Of a DNA stretch of 64,000 nucleotides, positions 50,192 to 61,426 are shown in pieces. The position numbers and the translations under genes were made by a program. Where the stretch lies: assembly GCA_025526995.1 (NCBI GenBank), contig JAHLKG010000001.1, positions 1,550,001-1,614,000 of the forward strand. Direction: 5' to 3'. The number at the start of each line of letters is the position of its first letter. Positions within the stretch are counted from its first letter, which is position 1. The notes under the pieces were generated by a model. The model was not told the origin of the DNA. It was given only the letters and a program-made list of their open reading frames with translations, and ran no database searches. Source of the stretch: Powellomyces hirtus. Lineage: Eukaryota > Chytridiomycota > Chytridiomycetes > Spizellomycetales > Powellomycetaceae.

Positions 50192-52352
50192 TTACAATGC
50201 CTCAGCGACGCCCAATATCATAGCTCTTTCTCTTTGTGCGTATTCTGCATCTGCATCGCCTTCAATTGTTGATTTGCCATCTACAACAGTGGCGCCCTTC
50301 TCTCCCACATTGTCCGCGTACTCTGTTGCGACACAATCAGCATTGCGATGTGATCGATGTGAGATAAGTGCACATTTATTACCTTTCAGCACGGCTTTGA
50401 TCGTGTCCAATGAATGGCCAATCTGCTCCAGGCCTATTTTCACTCGCTCTTTGATCTGTTAAAATCGTCAACAGCGTACGTGAGAGGCGTTTTGTGCGAG
50501 CGGTACTGCCTACCTTTCCACCAGCGTCCTCGTAGCACGCAAAGGCGATGACAAAGTCCGTAAGTTGCAGCGTGAAAAATCCTGCAGTTAACCGGTCGAG
50601 GAAGTCCTCCTCCTCCTCAATAGCGTTCTCATCCTCCGTCAAGTCCTCTTCTTCTCTTTCAGCTTTTCTCTTGGCGATTGCTAGGTCGACGACTTGCACC
50701 CGGGCGGAGTATTGTTCGTGCATCTGCAGAAGTCTGCCGACCTTTTCAAAGTCCGCTTCCATAAACTTGGCAACAAGACGCTCCCGCGCGTCAAGACTTG
50801 ACAATGTTCTAAACAAGGATGCGAGAATGGACATGACGTGTTCATCCTCCTCCGAGTCGGAGTGAGATTTGTACTCCTTCTTGTAGGTCTTCAATCCCTT
50901 GCGCATGAACAATGGAAACAAAGTTTTCAGACCAAAGATTTCTACAAAGTGCGAACAACAGGCGGCCCCGTTGGCACCAAGCATTGCATGCGATAGAACT
51001 TTAATGGCTCGCATGCGTGCCATCTTCTTCTCTTTGATCATCAAGATCATCAATTCCAGTCCTTCCCCTTCGAGAAACAATTGCTTGATCTCCTTTTCGG
51101 AGAGCGCGGCGCAGAGAACGTCAAAGAGGTTCTCCATTAATTCAACCTCGTCCGCGTCTTTTGGATCACGGCGCTTGTAACCTGATAAGACGCGTAACAG
51201 GGTGTCGATTCCTTCCAGCTCCCCAAGCTTGAGACGATTCGGACGGGAGTTGTTCATCAACACTGACAGCATTTCCGAGGCGTACTGCCGGTTTGAGTCA
51301 AATGCCTTGACACGGATGCGTTGAAGGAGGTACTGCAGAAACGACGTCTTGACGACATGTTCTGAGAGTGCCGGGTCTACTGCAATGAAGTTCTCGATTA
51401 CAGAAAGAGTGTTGAAGACACCTTGCTTGTCTTCCACTTGAGCTTCATTCAATCGATTCAGATTCTGAACCAATAGAGATAAAGCGTCGTTATCGACCAA
51501 CGCCTTAACAAGAACTTTCATGCCCTCTTCCGCCTCCTCAGTCGCCTCGGTGACGAGATCTTCGTCGGTGAGCTCGCTCAATAGCTCTACTGCCGCTATT
51601 GAGATGTCCGTGTTCTCGTGCGACAGCAAGCCCAGGATGGTAACATGTGTGCCGAGGTCCACTAACGTTGGGTATAGTTCTGGGGAAGCGCTTGCCGTCA
51701 CCATGTTCTTTATCTCTTCATCAAGATCGGCCTCGGATTCGATAAACCTACAAACAGCGGGTTTTTAGAACCCTTGCCCATGCACAGGCATTTCGAATGT
51801 GTTGCGAGACCTGTGACCTACTTCAAAGGATTATCTGCGTGCTTGACGCGCAGATCCTGATTCTTGTTGATCACTCTTTCAAACTTCAAGACCATTTTCT
51901 TCAGCGTTGGGAGGTCAATGGTTGCTGGAGCCTATTGAACCTCATATCAGACTACGTCCCGTGTGCATCAATTTAAAATCTCAGGCATTCAGACGTCTGC
52001 ACCAACCTCCTCACCAGCGTCAACAATATCCCAAATCTCTTTCTGTTCCGCACTCAGACCATCACCATAAAATCTTCCTTCTTCATCCTCATCCGTTGGC
52101 GCTTCCTTTGCGAATTCATGGATAGGACGACTGGTTCCTGGACCCCATCCTGTGCGTAGATCGTCGTCGTCATCTTCCGTTTTGAGCCTTTTCAGATATG
52201 CTTCGTCATGGGTTGGAGGCAGTTTTCGTTTGTTCAGGCTGCTGGCCGGAACCGTAGGAACCTGTCCGAGCACTCGTCAGTTACGTTCAAAGAGTTTTAA
52301 CTTTATTGAGATTATGCCGGATCTTTACCTTGAATATAGCATCAACGTTCAT
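50192..52352 (-). CDS. CTNNBL1: Beta-catenin-like protein 1 (CTNNBL1)
   Basis: An armadillo-repeat nuclear protein associated with the Prp19/CDC5L spliceosome complex in animals. Six exons (52352-52329, 52261-52007, 51931-51822, 51747-50514, 50455-50383, 50322-50192) sum to 1827 nt, 608 aa. The N-terminus MNVDAIFKVP and a basic KRKLPP block resemble nuclear signals. The acidic leader and the start of the repeat region (FIESEADLDEEIKNM, VDLGTHVTILGLLSHENTDI) are characteristic. So are LGANGAACCSHFVEIFGLK and FMRKGLKTYKKEYK in the core. The last exon ends with EYADNVGEK and AEYAQRERAMILGVAE. It is divergent from NFU1 with 178 bp between start codons, and convergent with the cassette-exon gene, 127 bp apart. 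Confidence 0.93.
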
Positions 52353-52530
52353 TTTGTTCTGCTTGGAGGCTGACGGTATCGTGGCCTTGCGGCGATTGAC
52401 AGTGCCTTGACGAAATGACAGGATGACAGGCACGTGGCTGTGCCGCCGCGCACATCAACAGTTACTGTACAAATGGGCGAACCCATTTTTGTCAGTTGTT
52501 CGCAAACCAATTGACGGAACCTCATCTACA

Positions 52531-53493
52531 ATGAACAACATGAAGCATTTCATGAGCAGACTCGCCTCTCTGGGAATCCGCGGCACTCGCCGCTGGTCCC
52601 CTCGGGCCTCGCATTGTTCGGCAAACCTCCACTCCTCAACGTTGCTGCCACGAGCGCAAGTTCGGTCGACACCCTCGATCAGCGTCCGCCTGCCCGGTGC
52701 ATTACAAAGTCAGTGACCCAGATGTATACCTGTGTGTTGCGGATGTCTTCTGTTCTGACTGTTGCATCATTCTCAGAAAGGAGCATGTTCATCCAGACTG
52801 AATCAACACCGAATGTGGACTCCCTGAAATTCAAACCAGGGGTTCCAGTACTCCAAAACGCTACGGCAGAGTTCGTAACAGCACGAGATTCGCTAGCGTC
52901 ACCATTGGCAGTTTCCCTATTTCGGATTGATGGCGTACAATCCGTGTTTTTTGGAAACGACTTTATCTCAATAACCAAAGACTCCGATGCAAACTGGCAA
53001 TTGATGCGTCCCGAGATCTACGGAACAATCATGGATTTCTTCGCTTCGGGTCAGCCAATTATGCGTGAAGATAAAGGCGAGAGCCTCCTCCGAGGGGATA
53101 CAGAGATCTTGCCTGAAGATTCGGAAACGGTAGCCATGATCAAAGAGCTCCTAGACACACGAATAAGACCCACAATTCAAGAGGATGGAGGAGATATTGA
53201 GTACCGGTCGTTTGAGAACGGTATAGTCAAGGTCAAATTGCAAGGAAGCTGCAGGACTTGTGACTCTTCCGTTATTACTCTGAAGAACGGGATCGAAAAC
53301 ATGCTTATGGTACGTTTTGATGTATGGACTTGACTGTATAGAGCCGGCGTCTAATCACAGTGAAATTTCACAGCATTATATTCCTGAAGTTCAAGGGGTG
53401 GAACAAGTTCTGGATCTCCACGAGCAAGTTGCTCAGGACGAGTTCAAGAAGTTCGAAAGAACTCTCGAGCAACACGAAATTGGCGGGGTTTAG
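52531..53493 (+). CDS. NFU1: NFU1 mitochondrial Fe-S cluster scaffold
   Basis: A carrier that delivers 4Fe-4S clusters to lipoate synthase and respiratory enzymes. Three exons (52531-52708, 52777-53309, 53374-53493) give 276 aa. The first exon encodes an Arg/Ser-rich presequence ([19 protein letters not shown]), fitting mitochondrial import. The N-terminal NFU domain begins [20 protein letters not shown]. The C-terminal NifU-like domain has [17 protein letters not shown] and the cluster-ligating pair in GSCRTCDSS (CxxC). The conserved HYIPEV opens the last exon, confirming the splice at 53310-53373. Confidence 0.95.
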
Positions 53494-53760
53494 TTCTGAG
53501 TTGGCTGATTATTATTGAGATTTAGTACATAGCATTGCATTTGGCATTTTGTGAATAAACTTTTACATGCAAAGCTTTCATTGCCATTGCGATATCTGGG
53601 CCCATGTGAGTTTGAGGGGAGTGCGCGGTTTGATTACGTCTTGGTTGCACAGCTAGCGGGCCAACAGCGGAGGTTTCAAGCGATTGCTTTCATTGTACAG
53701 TACTGCAGCACTGTACAGCTACCTCCAACACATTTTTATGTTGCTCGGCCGTTCTGCACA

Positions 53761-55249
53761 ATGTTCATGAATTTTGATATCAAGTCAGCTTCCTCTGTCG
53801 AAGAGCAAAAACCCCGGAGAAAACGACAGGATGTTTGGAATAAAAAATATGAGAACTCTAGAAAAGGGACTAGACACTGTCTGAAACTGCCCACAGTAAG
53901 TTCTTACCCATAATTCATTGCCTGTCAGCAGTCGAGAGTCTGATATCTATCCCGCTGTGAAGGAATATCGAGCACGGCTTCAAGTGCCATACGATGATTG
54001 TCTTTCCGGTCTTCTGGATCGGCTTGCACAAGCGGAGCGACCGCCGCCTCGCGAGTTGCTCGAACATGCCAGGCAGGTAGCTCCTCCCGGCTCGTTCTGG
54101 ACGGTTTGGATAAGCACAGAACTCCGAGAGCGGTTTCGGTCTGCAAAGGAGAAGGTTGGGGCGGACCTGACGCACGGCGCATTCATGGAAGTTCTCCTCA
54201 ACTTGGAGATTTTTATGCCCGGTTGCGTCAGTCGAAGCCACGATGATAGCTTTCCAAAGCTTGCATATGGGTCAATGAAACTAGAGGCTGGTGCATGTGA
54301 AGAATCAAAGGATGGTGTGGGGAATTCAGGGCGTCTTCCAGCAAGCTCACCATCAAGGTTCCCGGAGCTGCTTCCATCATACGACGAGCAGAAGCCTACC
54401 ATTGACACCGCACATAACACCGACCATATCGGAATTACTTCCAACTCTCCTCCACCACCAAGAACCGAGCGAGGTTTGCAATTGTCGAGCAATCCGATCA
54501 GTGACGCAAACGCACCACCATACTGTCCCATGTTAGGTCCCGGTGAAACAACTGAACAATTACCGCCGTACCTCCACTCCAATTCGAATGATGAAAATAA
54601 TTCAGTAAACGATTGGGATTTCGAAGCAGAATTCCGGGACCGGAGACATTCGTCTTTGGTTGAAGCGACCACGCCATACGAAATTGCGGTCCCGAGTTTG
54701 ACTTGGGATATGGTAGAACAGACGAAATCATCAGATTACCAGAAATCAGCTGAAGGGCGCTTCATCTCTCACAGCGCTGTTCACGACGAGCCATTGCCCT
54801 CTTATGAATTTTCCGTCGGTGACTCCGATGGAGAATCTGGCGTTGAAAAGAATTCTGAGCTGATCGACATGGACATCGACGAATTCGAAGTCCCAATCTG
54901 CTTCCAAGAAGCTGGACCAGCACATACGTTATACGATTATGAGACATTCGACTGCGAGCTTGGCGCTGAATATACCTGGACAAGCGAGCCCTGCAATGTT
55001 CCTTTTACCATGATGGATGGAAGCCAGTGGCATCCGACGCACGACTACGTGGCCCCTCCGCTGTCTTGGGCCATCGATGATGATGCTGACGCTCAGCTTT
55101 TGTTGTCACGGTTTACAATACTGGGCGACGACGATCCCACAACCGGTGATCTGGAGGTTCTGCAGGTGGAACCTGAATACAAACCGCTTTCAGACCGATC
55201 ACCGCCTTGGCGCGATCGCTCACATCGTTCAGACAGCTTGCGCATGTGA
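53761..55249 (+). CDS. Unknown protein with LPxY motifs
   Basis: A long open frame (to the TGA at 55247) has no ATG near its start, so an upstream exon is needed. I propose exons 53761-53895 and 53963-55249 (473 aa), with a 67-nt intron from GTAAGT to GTGAAG; a shorter intron ending at 53938 is also in phase. The first exon is basic (EEQKPRRKRQDVW). The N-terminal 100 residues look helical and folded (CLSGLLDRLAQAERPPPREL, FWTVWISTELRERFRSAKEK). The remainder is disordered and acidic with Ser/Pro. It holds two LPSY sequences and one LPPY, which resemble the LPxY/PPxY motifs bound by WW domains of Nedd4/Rsp5 ubiquitin ligases. No family is recognised. Confidence 0.6.
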
Positions 55250-55638
55250 GACTCTCGACTTGGGCCGCTCAAACGGCGAAATTTTGGAGAGCTGATACTT
55301 CGAGAAGAACAGCAACGTTCACATATATACATATACATAGTTAGATATGATTGTACAAAGTCAATTCAATTCCTTCGCACATATTTTATCCTGATGAAAA
55401 CGAATCCAAAGTGGCGTTCATGAGAGTGTTCTGCATATCATTCCAGCAGCATATCGATAGAGTCTTGAACAGTTGCAACGTAGTTTACATCGACTCCTCA
55501 TTCCTGCCATCAGACAAGGTATACCTTCACCTTTCTTTTTGTGGAAAGGCCTGTTGATTTCTCATCAGTGCGAAACTACACATCCCATATTCAGCCGCGT
55601 GATTACGCTTTAACCCGCGGGCCAAGTGGACGCTTGGT
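55250..55638. other. Convergent intergenic region
   Basis: About 390 bp between convergent genes. A 68-aa plus-strand frame at 55351-55557 shows no domain and is probably chance. Likely 3' UTRs of both neighbours. Confidence 0.4.
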
Positions 55639-56036
55639 TTAGTGTGCACTCATGTAGTATGATGCCTTCGCCATCAGGTTGCTCGTTGCACCGGGGACGT
55701 AGTGCCAGATGGCGTATACGCCGAGCAGAGCAACGAGGGCAATCATGGTATCTGGAGAGTTGGAACTGTTAGCATTTTGGTCGTTGTCTGAGTACCTCTA
55801 GCGGCCACCGTAGAATAAGGCAAAGCACAGCAGTATGTTCCACAATACATACCAAAAACCGCCTTCTCCCACGGCTCCATCATAAAAACGCCAAATGTGT
55901 ATTCATACTGCTTGCGTTTGAGCGAGAGGTAGGACCGGGCGGGCTTGTCGGACTTTTGGTAGGGCGGTGGTGAGGAAGTGCGTGCTGCTGCTGGGTGGAT
56001 TAGACTGGCTGTGGATGCGGAGGTGAGAGACGGCAT
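55639..56036 (-). CDS. Serine palmitoyltransferase small subunit-like
   Basis: A 98-aa protein from two exons (56036-55853, 55751-55639). The key stretch EYTFGVFMMEPWEKAVFDTM matches the conserved core of animal and plant small SPT activators (ssSPT, with MLEPWERTVFN). A second hydrophobic helix follows (IALVALLGVYAIWHYVPG). Such subunits sit in the ER membrane and raise the activity of the LCB1/LCB2 enzyme that starts sphingolipid synthesis. The N-terminal part is Ser/Pro-rich and longer than in animals. The intron is 101 nt and splits the codon for the Asp after KAVF. The gene is divergent from the VTT protein gene, 381 bp away. Confidence 0.8.
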
Positions 56037-56417
56037 GACTGCGGAAAAGGTTGGTATTGGTGTTGTTCGTTGGTTGTGAATGTAAAAGTGAAAGTATTTG
56101 TAAAAGTAGTCAATGGATAGAGGACGGCAAAGTGAGAAATCGGGCCGAGCGGAGAGCCAAGTTTTCGATTTGCGCGATTCGCGTTAGCGCATGCTCGCTT
56201 GGACGACCGCTTGAACTCCGAACCATGACCGAAGCCTTCATTGCATTGATAGCAACTGTATACTTTCATTCACTCTGAATAATTTCGCCGCCTTTAGGAG
56301 ACTCGAGAGTTTTATGCACTACGGCATTTTCTTCGTCTCGTTAAAATCTGCTTCTACCTCAACCCATCGGTCTTTCGGGCTATCAGTCTCGTCTATTTTC
56401 TTGTCGGGTTCACCGAC

Positions 56418-57667
56418 ATGACACTTGCGCCCGTAGTCAGACATAGTCCCTTGTTCTCTCCCCGTTCCAAAGTCGAACTCCTTTCAACGCCACCACTACT
56501 GCCGGAAACCGGGCGCCTGGTTGAAGAACAACGCCCATTATTGGGCCTCGCCTTTGCACCCCCGGCAGAAATGTCTTTACCTGGTCCTGCCGACGTTCGA
56601 GGGACGTTGCTGCACCCAAGGCGAACCCTGTCAACAGAAAACAGTGTCCCCACGAAGAATGCCATTGCTGTCCGCCTGGGGACCCTGGTTGGCATCTTCT
56701 CCGGCTGGCTTTTCGTATTATATCAGATAGGACATAACTTACCTGCCTACGAAGAAGAAATACATCTTCCGAAAAGTTTCGATGACCTCAAAAGCCAGTC
56801 TGTCGTTCTGTATGTATTGCATTAACTGGGCACGGGGCACGCCCTCTCTGTCTCGGCATGTTAAAAATCTTGGCTGGTGACCGTTGGCTTATCGACTCTT
56901 CCCGCAACGCAGACAAGGATACTCATCCGCACACTTCGGCCCAGTGCTGACCCTCTTCACCCTTGTCTTCACCTTTAAACAAACTTTCTCAATACCGGGC
57001 TCTGCGCTCATGGTGAGATCGTACCTCGGATCTTTTCCTTATCTTGCAACCAAACTCACCGTGGTTTACCCGCTGTCCATCTAAAGAACATTCTGGGCGG
57101 ATTGCTCTACGGATTTTGGGCGTTCCCCCTGGTCTCCTTGCTGACTGCCATAGGCTCCACTCTCTGCTACCATATCTCGCAAATCGTTCTCGGCGAGTTC
57201 ATAGTAGCCCGTTTCGCGCGATCAAATCTGGGATACCTTCGAAGAAGGGTGGAAGTCAACCGCGAATCTGGGAATCTGTTTTACTATTTACTGTTTCTGC
57301 GACTTTTCCCTTTCTCCCCCAACTGGTATGCGTTCGACAGTACTGTTTATAGGAGGAAGATTGTGTTGCTGACATACTACTGTCCATCAGGTTCTTGAAC
57401 GTGGCTTCCCCGTTTGTTGGAGTTCCAGTCCACCCATTCTTCATGTCGATCTTCTTGGGTCTGATGCCATACAACTACGTCTGCGTACAAGCAGCAGCCA
57501 CGCTAGCTCAACTAGATTCATTCGCCGACATCCTGTCTCTGGACGTGCTGCTCAAGCTCCTCAGCATCTCAGTCATCGCGCTGATACCCGCTCTTTACGG
57601 CCAAAAGATAGCTAGTTGGGTCCGAGGTCGAATGAGCGATGACGTCGTCAAGCAACAGCAAGCATAA
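56418..57667 (+). CDS. VTT-domain membrane protein (TMEM41/TVP38 family)
   Basis: Four exons (56418-56809, 56913-57012, 57087-57325, 57391-57667) give 335 aa. The VTT fold of TMEM41B/VMP1/Tvp38/DedA relatives is clear: LVFTFKQTFSIPGSALM, NILGGLLYGFWAFPLVSLLT, a broken helix with GSTLCYHISQIVLG, then YYLLFLRLFPFSPNWFLN and FMSIFLGLMPYNYVCVQA. The eukaryotic TMEM41 proteins are ER lipid scramblases needed for autophagosome formation. The FKQTFSIPGS and LFPFSPNWFLN motifs fit TMEM41 better than Tvp38. The N-terminal 110 residues are disordered before the first membrane helix (LVGIFSGWLFVLYQIG). The introns split conserved motifs, which fixes the splice sites well. Confidence 0.9.
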
Positions 57668-58056
57668 TTTGGCGTCTGGCCAACTTCATTGTACATATTT
57701 GGCTTTCTTCACACGCACTCACGCCCCTGTCTTGGACATACCGACAATCATCCCGGCGACTATTATATTTAATCCTTTTTACTATATCATGCGGGTGTTT
57801 CCTGGACCCGTTGGGGAACGGAGCCTTCACCTGCCATAGAATTATAATTTTCAATTTTACACTTTACACTTTCCCGCGGTTTAGCAACTTTTTATCAATG
57901 GACTTTCATGGACCTGCTTCGCCGGTACTCCCACTCACGAATCGGCATCGATGAAAAAATGCAGCTACGCCAGAGTATGATTGACATTTGTATGGAATTA
58001 CGATGTTCAACCCTCTTCTAGTAATAAGTCTACAGAGTAATTCTACTCCAAAATAT

Positions 58057-59780
58057 CTATGGTTTGTCCAGCGTCGATACCAAACTAGCCCATTCAGCGG
58101 CTGGCAGGTCCGCAAATGAATCCCACGCGCAAGCGTCCGGATCGCTTCGCACAGTTACCCCAACACCACCAACCTCAGTTTCAAAGCACATGAAGCCCTC
58201 GAGATGGAGTCGCTCTTTGATGGTGTCGAGGGTCTCACGCGTCGTGTCTGTGATTGTCGAAAAAGAGGTTACAATATCAACCAGGTGAGCGCGATAGTGG
58301 CGACGAGCGTGCACAAGTACCTGGTCGAATGAGCGTCAACGCACAACCACCGCCGCCTGCGCCGGTCAACTTGGATCTCAGCCCGTGAGAAGCTGTGACG
58401 AGGCGCACCATCTCCAGTGAGGGGTGGCTGACGCCGCACGCGGACATGATCCCGTGGTTCATGTCGATCAGTGCCTGGTGGAGCAAGTTGAAAGCTTAGC
58501 ATCTGGAGATTTCAACGGCACTTTCTCACAGACATCCTACCTCCATCGCTGTGAGCATTTCATCTTCCGAAACACGCTTCTGCTCTGAATGACCAGAAAA
58601 GATGGGTCAACAAGACGCTTTCAGCCAGAAAGATGCCCACCCTCGAGCACATACCAACATCGAGGAACAGCGATTTGCATTCTTCGACGATGCCTTGGAC
58701 CGAATCGATCAGAAGGTCCATCGCTAATGGAAACTGCGATGCCAATGAGGAATCAGTGACAAGGCACTGTATGTCGAGCGAGCAGAACCTCACACATACC
58801 CGCAGTTTGCGTTCTCGGACGAGCTCCACTTGCCGCTTTGTATTCTTTGGTACCCGTGTATCCGTCAACATGAAGCGAAGCGAGCCAAATCTAGACGACT
58901 CTGTGAATACCAAGGTGAAGCAATCTCCGCCGACCTGATACATACCCGCCCAATGCCTCTAGCTTTCCATGAGAGTATACCTTGGCGCCTCCTGATTATC
59001 GCACAAGCCCACATCAACAGAAGTGGGGCAAATGTGCATCATAAAATGGGTCACGCACCATATGTCGCCAGCGAGTTGTCAACGCCGGAAGGATTGCCAT
59101 GTATCACCTTCTCCGCCATGAAAGCCCATCCATTGACCAGTGCCGGGTCATCTCCATAGCCACCGAGAGCAAAGAGACCGGCAGCTATCGTCACGCTGTA
59201 AGACGCAGACGACCCCAGTCCTGCGCCCACCGGCAGAGCCGACCGAACGCAAGTGTCCAAGTCAGATCTCCTGTGAGCAATATGTGATCAGCATCGCTTA
59301 TGCGTATATATATCTGTGATCGCAATAGGAGCTTTTACCCTTTGCATATCGACAGATAGAGGTGGAGGAACGCCAACGTGGCTTGTCGCACAGAAGGTGT
59401 CGTAACCCCCTCGATCAATGCGCTCAAAGCAGTCTCGGATTCGGGTGTCAGCACCGCCGGAGTCGCCCAATCTGAAGCCCTATAGTGTGCTGCTGCAAGT
59501 TCCGCCAGCACTCTGCTCTCCCAGGTGATAGCCAACGTATGGATATCTGGCAAATTTAATCGCACATTCGAGTCGTTCGTTCGCCGAATCCACGAGTATG
59601 TCCTGAGCCCCAGACTAGCAGCTATGGCGGGCTAATTTTTAAAGAATAGGTTTAATTCGTGCTTAAGCTAAATTGTTCAAAGCGGCAAACAACCTTTCCA
59701 TAAACAACCGCATGTTCACCAAAAAGAATGACTTTTCCGGGCGCAGAGACCAGCACAGCATTTTGCTGTTGGCTAGTCAT
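58057..59780 (-). CDS. ERG12: Mevalonate kinase
   Basis: The GHMP-family kinase that phosphorylates mevalonate in the isoprenoid/sterol pathway. Nine exons (59780-59694, 59631-59339, 59270-59059, 58991-58946, 58890-58800, 58733-58655, 58584-58541, 58474-58321, 58247-58057) sum to 1197 nt, 398 aa. Motif 1 is [19 protein letters not shown]. The ATP-binding Gly/Ser loop is [15 protein letters not shown], followed by [20 protein letters not shown]. Motif 3 is [28 protein letters not shown] is nearly complete ([13 protein letters not shown]). The 46-nt exon 58991-58946 is supported by [16 protein letters not shown] in phase on both sides. The start codons of this gene and ERG27 are divergent and 264 bp apart. 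Confidence 0.93.
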
Positions 59781-60044
59781 CAAGGCTTAACAATGCTTCT
59801 CTGCCAGCTCGAAATGCAAACTGTCAATTCATGAATGACATTGCACTGCAGTAGTGCTGCGCTCTCCAGCTTTCGACTGATCGATCGGCTGACGTGACGC
59901 GCGAGACGCGGCAAGGCATGGGCTGACCTAGAGTAGCGGTCAAACTGAAAGGTCTCGTCGTTCTCAAGAATTGCCAACATAGATAATCGCAAGACGAAAC
60001 GTCTGCATTCCCGTTGTTTACCGCTATTCTATAATCAAGTCAAA
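59781..60044. promoter_or_regulatory. Shared promoter of mevalonate kinase and ERG27
   Basis: A 264-bp gap separates the divergent start codons of two sterol-pathway genes. A CRE-like TGACGTGA lies at about 59891-59898, inside a GC-rich stretch. I found no exact sterol regulatory element, so co-regulation is inferred from gene order alone. Confidence 0.5.
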
Positions 60045-61301
60045 ATGCAGGAACCATTTACCAAAGTGGTTCTGGTGACTGGGGCGAACAGGTAAGTGAG
60101 CCGTATGCATGTCACGAAGCCCACCACGTTTTCTAACCTTGTCGTTCATCGGTAGTGGGGTTGGTTATGGGATCATGCAAAGACTCATAGAACACTCGCT
60201 GGGTGCCCGCGCGGAAGCGACGACAGTTCTTGTGATGGGATGTCGGAGTCGCGCAAGAGCGGAAGCTGCTCGCGGGAAGTTGTTGGGGGAAGCGAGAAAG
60301 ACCGCCAAACGAGACGTGCCAGAAAGCATGATTCAAATCTTGCTTGTGGACTTATCTGATACCGAGAATGTCTTCAAAGCATGCGCCGAGTTCAAGAAAA
60401 GGTACATATGGCTTGCGGCAGCTGAACAAACTGCAGCAGACTGACGAACGTGCGCCCGACAGATTTACGCGCCTCGATGCTCTTCACCTTAACGCCGGCA
60501 TTCTTCCATGCACAGCAATGGATATTCCAACCGGTATACGCAACTTGATTACCCGCCCCTCGTATGTTGCGCAGACTGGTGGAGATTTCTTCAAGCAAGA
60601 GATTGGGGTCACAACAGCCGAAGGCTTGAGTGCTGTTTTTGCGGCCAATGTGTTTGGCCACTACATCATGACCAAGGAGCTGCTCTCACACATGACACCC
60701 GGCGCCCGTGTGCTCTGGTTCAGCTCCACAACCGCCTCGACTCCAGCTTTCTTTGACGCCACAGACTACCAGTGTTTGAAGGGCGATCATCCTTACGAAT
60801 CGAGCAAACGATTATGCGAGATCCTCGCCGTCCAGCTGAACCACGAACTGCGGGAGAAGAACGTCAATGTATTTGTTGTGAGCCCCGGTAACTGCTACAC
60901 TGGCCTGATGGGACAAGGCGCCGTAATCGACATGTGCATAGTGGTGGTCTTGCATCTGGTATGAGCGCTACTTCGCCGTTCTTGATCGAAAGCCCATTTT
61001 CAAGTCACTGACAACTTATTTACAGATGAGACTGCTCTACATCTCAGGATGCAACGTCAGCCCCCGCAATGGAGCCACAGCGCCGATCTATCTCACAAAT
61101 GAAGTGACAGATGCTTCCTCGTTGAGCCCAGATGTACTTTACCACTCGGAGATCTCCCCTCTGGGATCCCGTTCAGTCAAGCGCCTCCCTTTGTCGTCAC
61201 TCGAGAATCCCAAAACCCCGGTCCATCTCCTCCAGCAGGTTGAAGATCTCTACTTGTCGTTTCGGGAGAAGGCTGTCCACAACGGGATCATTAGCGCATA
61301 A
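60045..61301 (+). CDS. ERG27: 3-ketosteroid reductase (ERG27-type)
   Basis: A short-chain dehydrogenase that reduces the C3 ketone in sterol C4-demethylation, also related to HSD17B7. Four exons (60045-60091, 60156-60401, 60463-60958, 61026-61301) give 354 aa. The N-terminal NAD(P)-binding strand and glycine motif VVLVTGANRSGVGYGI are split by the first intron and match SDR TGxxxGxG. Further signs are LDALHLNAGILP, the family-specific NLITRPSYVAQT, VFAANVFGHYIM, the catalytic Ser in VLWFSSTTA, and YxxxK in DHPYESSKRLCE. The C-terminal region NVSPRNGATAPIYLTNE fits ERG27. Protein is usually anchored at the ER or lipid droplets. Confidence 0.92.
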
Positions 61302-61426
61302 TAAGCTTCTCTTAATAATCGGGTAGTGAGCTGGAAACAAAACCATGTACATACTGTGTATATACCAATAGTAGGTATCTATAACGAAGGATTACGTAGT
61401 ATACTAGCTAGCTAGAACCTTAGGGC

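Noticed and set aside
53551..53760. Upstream extension of the first exon of the LPxY protein
   Set aside because: The frame opens with GTG and the first ATG in a good context is at 53761.
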